A DNA stretch of 64,000 nucleotides, taken from positions 30,925,751 to 30,989,750 of the forward strand of contig CM018032.1 in assembly GCA_008638375.1 (NCBI GenBank). Direction: 5' to 3'. Shown piece by piece: positions 47,907 through 59,747 of the stretch; positions within the stretch are counted from its first letter, which is position 1; every line of letters begins with the position of its first letter. The position numbers were made by a program, and so were the translations under genes. The DNA comes from Nyssa sinensis (Eukaryota; Streptophyta; Magnoliopsida; Cornales; Nyssaceae). Under the pieces are notes generated by a model. That model worked only from the letters and a program-made list of their open reading frames with translations, made no database searches and was not told the DNA's origin.

Positions 47907-50388
47907 TGTCACGACCCGAAACCTACCCTGCGCGGATTACCGGATCGCGATCGCCACCCCGAGACCCGAAGACCTCGAGACAAGGCTCATACATAAGCAA
48001 CAATATCAGACAGCGATGCGACCTGTGGTTGCGAAAGCGTGAAAAACTTTTTCTTTTCTTTTAAAATAAAACATCTGCCGCATATCCATCTGATACTGCC
48101 GCTCTTCATAGCGGTACACATAAAGATAATAATCAGAGCATAATAATATTAACTAAAGGTTCTACATAGTACATATCCATGTGCCCCTCGAGCTTAAGTA
48201 CATCATTGTCCAAAATTTCTATTACAAAAGTTTGATTGATAATGGGTCCTACTACTACCAAAATATCTCCAAGAACCTATTGGAGTTGCCAATCACTGCT
48301 CCCCAAATTGAGCAAGTGTCCAACCTTGATCATCACCTGAAAAATGTTAGGGAGTGGGGTGAGCTTCGAAAAGCCCAATGAGTAATTCCTACATCTGTCA
48401 TGGGTTTTCAATTGGTAGAGGTTTCGTACATGAGAGTTTATAAAATACTCAACTACCAATTGGTCGTATACTTGAACATAGAGAACATGCATTCTTAAAA
48501 TATGTAGCTTTGAAACATTCAAGGTATTCAAGCTAGAACATATATTTCCATAAAAGAGTATGTGTATTTCAGAACATGTAACTTAAAATCATGTAAACAT
48601 GTATATTGAAAATGGGGGATAAAACCTGCTTCCATTTCCAAAATCGTTTGCCATATTTTCTCTCTAATTAGGTGGAATCTGTTTCAAACCAGACTCCCAT
48701 TTTACGTATACGTAGAGATATCTCATTTGCCTGGGGGATTAGATCCTGCTACCAGACATTACACATGACAGGTCAATTGAGTTTCGTATGACCCAAAATC
48801 CTGACTATGTGTTGATGCACATGATAGGCCCATTGAGTTCCGTACAACTCACAACACTACCTATGTGCTTATTATTTATCTTGCAAAACATTTGTCATAT
48901 GACTTTTATATAAAAGCCTTTCATGAGTATTTAAAACATGTGACGTATAACTCTTGCAGTGATGCTTCAATACTTGCAGTAATCAAATTCAGAGTATTTG
49001 AGCAATTAGACATGCTAACTATTTTGAAAAGGAAAACATTTACGGATATAAATATATAAATAATTGTGAAGCATGTCATGGCAGAATATTTAAGAAAACA
49101 GAAATCATGAATACTGAATTTGATATATCAATGCTGTAATTATTTTGAACTTAAAATCATCCGTTGAAATCCGTGGAGTTAAAGCCTCCACTTCAAATGT
49201 AAGATTACTCACCTTGGTCCTTTAGGGTTAGTGCTAATAATGCGCTTTCCCACTTCCTTTGTAGTTCCTAAGAACAATTCATAAATAACCTCATTAACTT
49301 CACATTCACTTCAAACATCTCCTACTGATGCTTCTTAGCTTATGCTTAGATCGTATTAGATCCTAACACGATTTCATAAATTTCTTACGCACTCATTCTT
49401 AACCTATGACACTTCTTAATGTATCAGGAATTAAATTTATTTTATTTTATACTCTTCTGGGAGTTCCATTAACTTTAACTTAAGTTATTTACTTCACATA
49501 ATTACGTGTCGTGTGTTTTCGTATTTCTTTGCCTTAGTTTAGTACTTTGGCAATATTTCAGTTCATAGACATCTAACAGATGCTATTCATCAAATTTTAT
49601 GTCTTTTTATTTTAGACATTTCGTTTGGTCAAATAGACTCTACCATTGAGTCCGGAGTGTCCAAGAAAGTCGGTTTAGGCTTTCGTAGAATTTAATTCGG
49701 GCTTTTGTATGTAAAAGGGTAGAATGGTCATTTATCATTTTACGTGTCATATTTTTTCGTACTTCGTTTCGTAATTTGGACTCCATTATTGAGTCCGGGA
49801 TGCCAAAGAAAGTCAATTCAGACCTTCTCCAGTTTCATTTGGCTTTAAGGGTACCAGGGGTATTTTGGTCATTTTATCCCTTTACGGGTCTCCAATTTTT
49901 TTTTCGGGACCTCATCTCATGTCGTGGACCTCACCTTTGAACTCAGCGGGTCCGAGATAGTAAGAGTTCACTAATAATTTGTTAATTTTGAACAAGGGGT
50001 ACTTTGGTCATTTACCCCTTTTCGTGTCTTTATTTTTCGGGCCCTGTCTCGTAAAACGGACCCTACCATTAGTCTCAGAATGTTTGAAATAGTAAAAATT
50101 CACTATTTATTTACTTAATTTGGACTTCGTTTGACTCGTTTATAAGGTAGGGGCATTTTGGTCATTTTGACATATTTGTGGGTCTCAAATTTTTCGGGGC
50201 CTCATTTCATGTCACAGACCTCACCAATGGACTCAGAGGGTCCGAGATAGTAAGGTTACATATATAACTTGTAATTTTTGGACAACGGGCCATTTCGGAG
50301 TATTTAATTTAATTAAATTAAATTATAAAATGTAATATATATATATATATATATATTTAAATTGCATATGACTAACAGGTTGAATAGG

Positions 50389-50450
50389 GTGGCACGCTGG
50401 CCAGCGTGTCACCTCCCTCCCCATACGTCCCACGTTCGAATCCTATAAGG
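50389..50450 (+). repeat. tRNA-like SINE segment, weak
   Basis: GTGGCACGCTGG resembles an A box, and ACGTTCGAATCCTA (50432-50444) is a good B-box core at tRNA-like spacing. (AT)n runs lie on both sides. Confidence 0.35.
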
Positions 50451-50530
50451 TGCAAATGCACCCTTTTTATTTTCTGATTTTATTAAATATATTATATATA
50501 TATATATATATATTGGTGTCACATAAGACA

Positions 50531-50620
50531 CACGCAAGCGCGTGGCCAAGTGGTAAGGGAGGCTGTGTGGGCGCGTAGGTCAGGGGTTCGAACCCCACTG
50601 ACCGCAAATCCTTCCCTTTT
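50531..50620 (+). repeat. tRNA-derived SINE-like segment with strong A and B boxes
   Basis: GTGGCCAAGTGG (50542-50553) matches the RNA polymerase III A box and GGTTCGAACCC (50585-50595) matches the B box. The B box sits in a strong hairpin (GGTCA-GGGG..CCCC-TGACC). There is no matching acceptor stem, so I call it a SINE or tRNA relic rather than a tRNA gene. It is antisense to the host LTR. Confidence 0.55.
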
Positions 50621-52343
50621 TCTTTTAAAACTTAACCGTATACATATATATATATATACATACTTAGGCCCTAAACGACGTCGTGGCATTAATGCGGTGG
50701 CAAGCCCAGAGGCTGCCACGCGTCCGAGTCGACACGGAGATTCAACAGACCGAGCCAACTCACTGTCTTCTTCCTCATTTCTTCCCCCCGTGTTGCCCTA
50801 GTTGCAGGTTTCCAATTCTTTCTATTTCGTGGATTTTGGCTCAACGATTCTCACCTGTTTTCGATCCAAAACATTTCTAAGGTATAAAAGACCAGTTTGG
50901 CATTCATTTTGGACTTTAAAACCCCTTCATATGTTCGGTTTAAGTCACGATAATCCGAACCTGTTCATAGGTCGTTCATGGTCATTTCTTCATCATTTTT
51001 AGTGAGGTTGGGCTTATTTTGATCCCCTCTTCATGGGGATTCAAATCCCATTCATGGATGTTGGTTTACATGCGAGTTTAAAGGCTTGGGTTGTAAACCC
51101 GTAACCTGCAAGTCCATGTTTGGAGGTCTTTCTTTGGGATTTTTGATCGCGTATATATGTTTTTGGGACTCTAGGAGAGTCTAGTTGAGGGCCCTATGAA
51201 CCAAACTTGCTTTGGCAATGGTCGATTAAGGCCCAGTTATTCATGTGTTACGGTTCAGAAATTTTTTCTTGCCTACTGTAACTCAAGTTTTCTCGCTCGG
51301 TTTTCCATCATTTTACACCATTCTTCTTGCAAAATAAAGCCCATTCTACATAGATTAAGACCCTACGTTCATATGCTAAAATGTGAAAGAAATCGAATTA
51401 AGTTTCGGTTGGGAATATACCTGTTTAAGCTGACTGTTCTCAATTTCCTTCTCCCTCTTCAGGTTCCAACTTCCTCTTCTTGCTTCAGCTTTCTTCTTCT
51501 TCTTCCAGAATTCTCTCTCTCTCTTTCTCTCTTTCTTTCACGGTTATTTCTATGGGTGTGTGTATAATGTTTTGTGTACATTATTATGCATATATGCATA
51601 TATGAGTATACACTCACTCATTGCAAAACTTGATTGCCCCTTCATTTGGCTTAGCTTGTGGCAGGTTAGGGTCTGAATTGTTACTGTTGGGCAGGCCATG
51701 AGTGGTCGGTTGTGTGTGTGTGTGGTGTTTGACTTACATATATATATGTATATATACATGGTCTAACCTAATACACCTTGGATAATACACACACCTCTCT
51801 TGACACACACTCACTTTTATACACTTTGGACAATAGCACGCCCTCTTATCCCATATATAATATACATACATTTCATATTTCAACATACATGCATACATGC
51901 ATACACATACTCATATATATATATATATTCATGTATAATTATATATATACATTTAAGGTTATAATCATGTATATAGTATATATATATTTTTGCATTTAAT
52001 TATATATATATTAGTTGTTATAATAATATTTAAAATAATTAATTACTTTAAAAATTAATTATTTTCTTAAATGTATCATCTTGGTACTAATCTTCGTATC
52101 CTCGTAATACTTGCCCAATTCTCATACTCGTATCAACAATCGGTAGTTGACGTGAAAATATAATTATCACAGAATCGACATGTTGGTGATTGCAACGAAA
52201 GTGATGTACAGTCGTCCTGACTTTTCAGGACTATTACTTAAAAGTCCGTGCGTCGGGTTTGAAACCGACCTTGTTATTTAAGGCGTCGATTACTAATTTG
52301 ATGCGACGGTTAAATAGTCCCTAACTCGGGTCGGGGTGTTACA

Positions 52344-54349
52344 GGTCTCGAGTCTTGAGTTACAGTTGATGGATGGCGCCCCATCAACCAGTAACAAAAG
52401 GAGTTGTGATTCAAGAAGGGTTATTACCTAGCTATAAAAGTAAGAAATAATGAAAGAATTATAAAAACCTAAAATGAACAAGTGCCAGTGAGGTAGTAAA
52501 CCATAAATTAAAAGACACATAAGATCTTAGAATGCTACAATAAGAATTTAGACTTGTGGAGATTTTTTGTGTATGGACTAGATAGCGGATATAGAGATAT
52601 TCTTGTGTTAAGCTCTTTTGTGGAGAGGTGTATTATTTTTGGATGGCATTCACTTAGGGTTGAGTATTGGTAGGCTTTGAACACTATCATGACTAGAGTA
52701 TGAGTATATTGTATTGTTTAAATGAATTCCTTCTTTGCGAAAGGTTGTGTTAGAACTCGGTGTTAGTTGTTTAGTGTAACCAACGAGTGGGGATGGTTGA
52801 TGTGAGTTATATAAGTGTTGATTAAGTGAGTATGTCTATGAGATGTGTTAGGTTCTCAAGCCATGATTGATGATCTTTTGTCTAAGGAAAATGGTATAAA
52901 CATGAATAGTTTGAAAAGAATATTGTTGTGGATAAATCCAGATTATAATGTAATAGGATTTTGATTTCGTGCTTAGGATGAATATTGAATTGGAATGCGA
53001 AGGCGAATCTGAAGGTTAGGAGTTGTAATGATTTCTTTATTGAATTGGAATCAGTTATATTGTGGTGGACTGTGGAGGTAACCTAGTGATGAATGCTATT
53101 GTCTTACCTAGTTCTATAAGATGATCGATGCTAGATGTGATAAGAATAGTGGGTTGATTTAATGAACTTATGAATATAGGCCTTGTGAAAATAATGAGTT
53201 GCATGAATTGGGCCAAATTGATGTGTCAATTATGAACCTAGTTCTAGCTTAGTTTACATAATTATAATTGAATGAAGGATAAATGTTGATTATTGCTTTG
53301 AGAGAAATCGTATATCAGGTTAAGAGTTGGATGATACGGATTTCTTGAATATGAATCTTGTGTTTAAGATGCAATTGTGCACATGTACTTTGAGTGAGAA
53401 TATTGTGGTTGAGGCACTAGAACTTGAGAGCTTGGATTGTTATACGACTTATAAGTGAATGGTGGTTTTCACATGTCATTTAGAAATACATGGGTAAAAG
53501 TTATGAATGAGTCTGATTGGTTTGGATAAAGTTATAAATGATTGTGTTGTTTGGATCTAAATAATAAATATTGCACTCGGGAGATTTTACTTTATTCGGG
53601 GGGCTTGTGATGATTTCCTTGTTCCACCATCGTATGGTTCACTAGTTGGGGTAGTGAGATACTAACGAGGATCTGTAGAGATTGCTCGATAGAGATAACT
53701 GATTGCATCCTTTCTTTTGACTTCATTCTACTTGACATGTTTAGTTTTGGTATTATATTAGGGATAGATTGGTTATTTATATTTTGGACGAGTATAGGCT
53801 ACTACAAGGGGAGAGTGACGGTGTGTACTCTTGAGGGAGATGTTTTCTTTATTTCACGGGGTGTTCATGGATCCTTCTAGGATGGATTTTCTTATGAGTT
53901 AGGAGGGGCTAGACTTTAAGTTGATTGGGCTGGCTTGGATTACATGATTAGGTGAGTGCTTGTTGCTTTAGTGTGTGAAATTTGTACAATGTGTGGTATG
54001 CTTGATTATTGGTGAACTAGTTTTAGATACTTATATCTATGCAGTAGACTGAGTGAAATTAAGAGGTAGACTATGTGCTTGTTGTCTGTGAAATAGGCTA
54101 TAAGCCTGGATATCCATAGGGTTGGGTGTATACCTAGTTACCTATACGGCAGGTTGTAGCTTACTTATGTATATACATATTTTGGGATGGATTTTAATAC
54201 TTGGGTGTTGATGTGGTAGGCTACGAAGAGTTAGAATAACCTTGGAGGAATAATAGGTTAATAAATTACATTGAGATACAGGTGATATATTGATGCCATT
54301 GTGATGGATTACTAGATAATTACATAGCTCAAGTAGAGGTTAGTTAGAT
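52344..54349 (+). other. Middle of the family C internal region, non-coding
   Basis: About 2 kb between two solo LTRs has no gag, protease, reverse transcriptase or integrase motif and only short frames. The first part (52370-52560) has a diverged reverse-strand relative at 28380-28550. Near 54000-54150 the GTAGACTGTG / ATAGGC..AAGCC units seen at 47640-47790 recur, suggesting a dispersed degenerate repeat in the leader. Confidence 0.6.
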
Positions 54350-54734
54350 TGTCACATCTCGAACCCCACCTTACGCGGATGTCGAGGACATGATGCCAGT
54401 CAGCCGCCTCGCCAGTTTATTGACCGACGACGCGACCAACCAAAGGCAAATTCTGAACTTATCGACAAATTGTATTCCAACTGTAGGGTCAGATGCAGCG
54501 GAATTTAGAACTCTTTTTTTTTATCACGGGAATGCAACTCACTTATCCACCATAAGGGTATGTACCATAGAGCAAGTCAAAAATCCAACAGTTAATAATT
54601 CTAACCTCAGAGCATATATATAATCAGACATATAACACAGAGTAGATCTAATATCTCTAGAGTACCATTTATTTCCATGAGACATGTCTATATCTAGTGC
54701 ATATTAATCAAGTCAGTCGTATCATATCACTCAC

Positions 54735-54862
54735 CTGAATAACCAGATTCAGTCCACAATAATCCAAGTATCCCCAAGTCAGTGCCGTCAGATCCTTTAC
54801 TTAAATGCCACTCGGCCTATCATGTCATGTCATAGTGCCTTCTAGTCCAATGGAGATAATTC
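54735..54862 (-). other. Exon-like block (128 nt) in family A LTR
   Basis: On the minus strand it is preceded by TTTTTCAG and followed by ATTCAG/GTGAGT. Length and borders are identical to those of the block at 46351-46478. Confidence 0.4.
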
Positions 54863-57800
54863 CTGAAAAATGTTAGGGAATGGGGTGAGCTTAAATAAGC
54901 CCAGTGAGTAACACAAGTTCTCTGTCATGGGTTTCAAACCCGTTCTTGTTTATAAATCACAGGAATAGTTCAAACACTTTAGGATAGCAGTTTTATAAAT
55001 CTACCTTAAATATAGTTTAAGTAGAATAAAATGGGAATGAACTAAATGGAACAACAAATAAGGACGGACGGAACAACGCATGATGCCAATCTAACAACAG
55101 GAGTATAGGCAATTAATTCAAACAATAGAACAAATCAGCACTGAGCAGAACATAACAGAGCCTACTTATGCCATATCGCTCATAACTGGAATGGTACCAA
55201 GAATAAGACTCGACATAGCAGAACAAAGCCAAGACAGACCATACAATGGAACAAGACAGACCGAACAAAACAATAGAGTAGGACGGGACAAAATCATGCC
55301 ACGTGTAATGCATTACAAAAGTAAGTATTTAAATATACGCATTTAGGTAGTATAACATACAAAACGGTACAGTGCATCAAAATAAAATATCTAGACAATG
55401 TAACTTATACACCAAGTTAAATCAACACAATAAACGACATTTTCTCTATCAAGCGGAGACATAGACACACCATTTACAGAACGAAACTTGACGAAACTGA
55501 GTGGAAACCATATATCAATCAAAACTCAAGCACATCATCAATGGAACGAAACATAACGGAATCGAACAGAACATTACATCAAATCAAACAAAGGCATATC
55601 ATCAGCGGACAGATCATAATGGAACTAGACCATATATCAATCAAGACAGACATATCATCAACGGACGGAACATAACGGAATCGAACGGAACAATATCAAT
55701 CAAAGACACAGGCTTATGATCAAAGACAGAGGCATATCGCTAACGGATAGAACATAACGGTACTGAACCATATATCAATCAAATAGACATATCCATTAAT
55801 TCAAGGACGACATCATATCATGTGTAATGTAGTAAAAAAGGGACATATATTAAGTACGTGTATTTAAACAATGTAGCATTTATAACAGTACAGTGTAGCA
55901 AAATACAGTATCCATACAGTGTAACTTATATGTCAAATCAGGAGTTCCAATTTACTCACAAAAAGACAGACAGTGAATCAAAATACACTACAGTGTCAGA
56001 AGTTACTCACTAACTGTTCGCGTATCTCCTTGCACAAATAATCTGATAACCTCCAGGTACGTCAGGCATCTCCATGTATATCCTGAATAATAATCATCAA
56101 TCATAGACAGATCAGAATTCATCTATTCAGATCTTATTCGTCATTTTAGGCGTCTATCAGATTACCTAAGATAGTCTAGTAGCCTATTGCCTTTTCATCA
56201 TTTTCATCCGGGGCTATTTCATTCTTTAACTAGGCTTAGCAGTTATCAAGGATTATAACCTAAGTCATTTAGACTTCAATTGTTAGCGGTTAAGTACTTA
56301 TTTAACCTTAGGGGTAAAATGGTAATTTTACCATTCTTATCCTGAACCCTGTCATGGTCCTCAGAATAGCCTTTATATCTTAAATATAAGGTTCTAGGTC
56401 CTTTGGACTCCAATTGGTATCAGTTAGGTTCTTATTTTAACCATAGGGGCAAAATGGTAATTTTGTCATTCTTGCCCCGAACTTTATCGTGGTCCTCAGA
56501 ATAGTCTTTATATCTTAAATACAAGGTTCTAAGTCTTTCGGACTTCATTTGGTATCTGCTTTAGATCATCGGGACACATCAGTCATTTTTTTATTTTACA
56601 CGTTGACAGTTTCAGAGTCTTATTTAGCCATTCAATGTTCATAATTATGCTTACGATAATTTATCAGATCAGATTGACCTTTATTTGACCTCTACTTTGC
56701 ACTTACAGTGCTCAGGGGTATTTTGGTCATTTTACGTTTCAGAAGATTCTGACCCCGATTCGTCATTTAATCATGTATACAGTTTCACTAGTGTCTAGGC
56801 TTCTATCGGTATCAGTTTCGTCCTAATTGGACTTCATTTAGGTTTCGTTTAGCATCAGGGGCATTTTGGTAATTTTATATTTCCTGATGTTTTGATCCCG
56901 AATCATAATTTAATCATATGTATGAGTCTACAAGTAGTTGGGCTTCTATTGGTATCAATCTTGCCCAATTTGGACTTCGTACAGTACCAGGGGTAATTTG
57001 GTAATTTTACATGTTATGTAACCAAACTTTTCAGGACCTCAGTTCATAAAATGGACCTCACCGTTGGATCCGGAGTGTCCGACATAGTTAAATTGGACTA
57101 TCTTTTATGTTTAATCGGCTCTGGATATCACTAGGGGCAATTCAGTCATTTACCATTCGTGTGTCTGTATTTTTCGGGACTTAATTTCCTAAATCGGACT
57201 CTACCATTGAGTCCAGAATGCCCAAAATAGTAAGATTGCACTATTTAATTATTAAATTCGGACTCTGTTTGACCTTTTTAAGGTCTAGGGGCAATATGGT
57301 AATTATTCCCTTTTAATAAAATAATAAAATAATTATTTTATTATTTTAATTAATTTTTCAGGGGTGTAATTGCATAAAAATTTCAAAATCTGGGCCATAG
57401 TGCTAATCTGTTAAATAGTGGGGGTCAATTTGCAATTATTCAAAAGTTTAAAACTGAACCAAAGGGTTCAGTTCTCTTGTAAGTGAACCAGTCCGGTCCA
57501 GTCCGGTCCTGACCGGTTTGGTTACAATGCTGATGTCATGATGACGTCAGCCCTAAGATTTAATTTAAATTAATTCGGTTTAAAAAATGACGCAGTTTTA
57601 TTTTAAATGGTTCACCCGGTCTTTAGTCGGGTCGGGGCCCGACTCGATACCCGGTCCGACCCGAACCCGCACTGTTCATCGTCCCCAACACCCCTGGTCA
57701 CTGTTGCCCTAAAATTTGTAGAAGTTTTTCTTTGATTTCGTGGAATTTTGGCCATCTACGCTTACTGATTTTTGTTCCAATCAACTTCTGGAAGTCGTAG

Positions 57801-58725
57801 TGACAATCTAGTATCGATTTAGAGCTTCAAATCGAGCTCGATGGCCCTGTTTCAAGATGATAATCCGAAACCTGCAACTGGCCATTAAATCCTCATTCTG
57901 CCACCATTTTCCTCGCTTCTTGTTTCCTCGTGACCCTCATGAGGTGGGGATTCAGTCCCCATTCAAAAATCCCGTTTTAGTGTTCTCCCTTAAGAATTTA
58001 AAATATCACCCGTGACCTACAACCGTGTATTTGAGGGTCAAATCCTAAGCATTGAGGTCGCGGTCTAGGGTTTTTGTGATCCTAGGAAGGTCTATTTTAA
58101 GTCTCAAATAACTAAAACGAGTTTGGTGCAAGTCGAACCAGACCCACCTCAGTTCAGGTTATCCGGCTATTATGATGGTCCAAAATGTTCACATTCAACC
58201 TAGATTTTCATTCCAAACATCATGCATGCAAACAATGGGACTAATCCAACCAAAACAGCTTCAAGACTAAAAATGGAAAATTCGTAGTTTGGAGGTTCTT
58301 ACCCTGGTACAGTGTTCTCCTCACGGGTTTGGCTCAGATGAGACCTCAGTGGTGGTCTTGCCCCAGTCGTGCTCCTCAGGTCAGTGTCTTCTCCTCCTTG
58401 ATCCTTCAATGGTCACACCAATGCACACTCTTTGTGTATGTCTTCTCACTCTAAGGTTTTCTCTCTCTCTAACCCTCTCTTTCTCTATGTTAGTTTACAG
58501 GATTATTGCAGGTCTGATTTCCCTCCAAATAGAGACTTGTAAGCATCAGATTTCTTGTTCAATACGTCTCCCAAGCCTATAATTGATTTGCCTGAATTTT
58601 GGTTCGGAGAAGATGAAATCATGGGGTGAGAGAGGCATGATGGTCTATGGGGCATAGGGGTGACGCATGCTGATGTGTTGCATGCTTGGTGATTGGTCAC
58701 TTGGGAGGTGGCCAAATCAGATTTG

Positions 58726-58760
<35 letters not shown>

Positions 58761-58784
58761 TTTGTACATTTGTATACAAAGATG

Positions 58785-58866
58785 CCCCTAGCCTAGTTGG
58801 TAACTTTTTGAATGAAATTTCTTTGCTTCCATAGGTCAAGGGTTCAATTCCCCTTGGCCTCACAAG
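58785..58866 (+). repeat. tRNA-derived SINE-like segment inside LTR
   Basis: CTAGCCTAGTTGGT (A-box-like, from 58788) is followed by GGGTTCAATTCCCC (B-box-like, near 58840-58853). It is antisense to the host LTR and next to an (AT)n run at 58731-58758. Confidence 0.5.
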
Positions 58867-59285
58867 TGAGTATTTTTTTCCACTTTTTAGGTTAAGGCCT
58901 TGTTTGGTTGACGCGGAAATTCCAATTTTACTGTTTTGGCTCTAACTTTCAATCCGTAGCTCCTTTTTCGATGCGGTTTGTTCCGAGAGTTTCGTATTTC
59001 AGTTATCTTTAGTGTCAGAGGCTCCGTGTTGTTTATTATTTATTTCAAATTTCTGTAGTTAGCTAATTCAAGTTCCGTTAGTGCTAAAACGACATTATTT
59101 CACCTAATTAATTGATAATTAGGTTCGGGCATCACACCCTCTTCTCAGACATATTTAATTACTTTGTTGATCTATCACGACCGCCAGAGATTATGATTAA
59201 TTTCCTTAATCATTCTTTAAATCGGAACTAATTAATAATTAGTAAATTAATTATTAATTATACAGGGTCGGGGTGTTAAATTGAT

Positions 59286-59747
59286 GGTCATCACATGTGT
59301 GAGAGACTTTGAGGTATTCTTGTGAGCATTGAGAATTTTCTTTATTATTGTTATTATGTTACATCTTTGAGGTGGCTCATGATACTTGGATGGGTTTGGA
59401 AAAAAAAAATTGGCATTGATAAGCCAACATGTTTGAGGAATTTATTATGCGTTGTGTCATGGGGAGTGGGCCGTTACAGATGGGATCAGAACTAGACCCT
59501 AGCAGGGAGTGTGGAGATGTCTGCACACCGCTGCACACCCGCCCAAGTGGACGAGGTTCCTTTGGGGGGAGAGGGTAATGGGAGAGGGTAATGCATTCCA
59601 CATCGCCTGGCTGAGGGAGAGTAGAACGATCCATAGGTAAGGCTGCATGTCTCTATGTTACAATACATTTTGTGTCGAACTTTCAAAATTTTATCGAGGA
59701 GGTACAATTTTAAATTTCGGGATGAAATTTCTTTAAGGGGGGAAGGA
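59286..59747 (+). other. 3' end of family C internal region, with TRIM-like segment and polypurine tract
   Basis: 59463-59640 reads GTGGGCCGTTACAGATGGGA..TCAGAAC and later CCACATCGCCTGGCTGAGG..GAGTAGAACGA. This order resembles a plant repeat with GGGCCGTTACAAATGGTATC..AGAGCC followed by CCCACATCG..GGGAGAACGA, which I recall as the end of a small non-autonomous LTR element (TRIM). If so, an older small element is embedded here. The region ends with AAGGGGGGAAGGA (59735-59747), the polypurine tract of family C. Confidence 0.5.

Larger units (their letters stand above)
47907..52343 (-). mobile_element. Solo LTR, family B2, with a family A-like patch
   Basis: The plus strand runs from TGTCACGACCCGAAACC to GGGTCGGGGTGTTACA, with GGTCT duplicated at 47902-47906 and 52344-52348. 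It is close to the copy at 14884-18894 over most of its length. A patch at 48336-48385 instead matches family A. Two SINE-like segments (50389-50450 and 50531-50620), a perfect palindrome at 49778-49796 and a donor-like CAG/GTATAT on the minus strand near 51420 are present. Confidence 0.93.
54350..59280 (-). mobile_element. Solo LTR, family A, inverted relative to the copy at 41745
   Basis: The plus strand begins TGTCACATCTCGAACCCC and ends GGGTCGGGGTGTTAAA, where one base has changed from the expected TTACA. The flanks are TAGAT (54345-54349) and TTGAT (59281-59285), which differ at one base. About 6 differences in the first ~165 LTR bases against the 41745 copy make the two near-identical. 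It keeps all family A landmarks: exon-like block 54735-54862, palindrome 57196-57214, donor-like site at 58302 and SINE-like segment 58785-58866. Confidence 0.9.

Noticed and set aside
50531..50620. A functional tRNA gene
   Set aside because: The A and B boxes are good, but no acceptor or anticodon stem can be paired at the right positions, and a 3' poly-T stop is not placed as in tRNA genes. A SINE or tRNA relic fits better.
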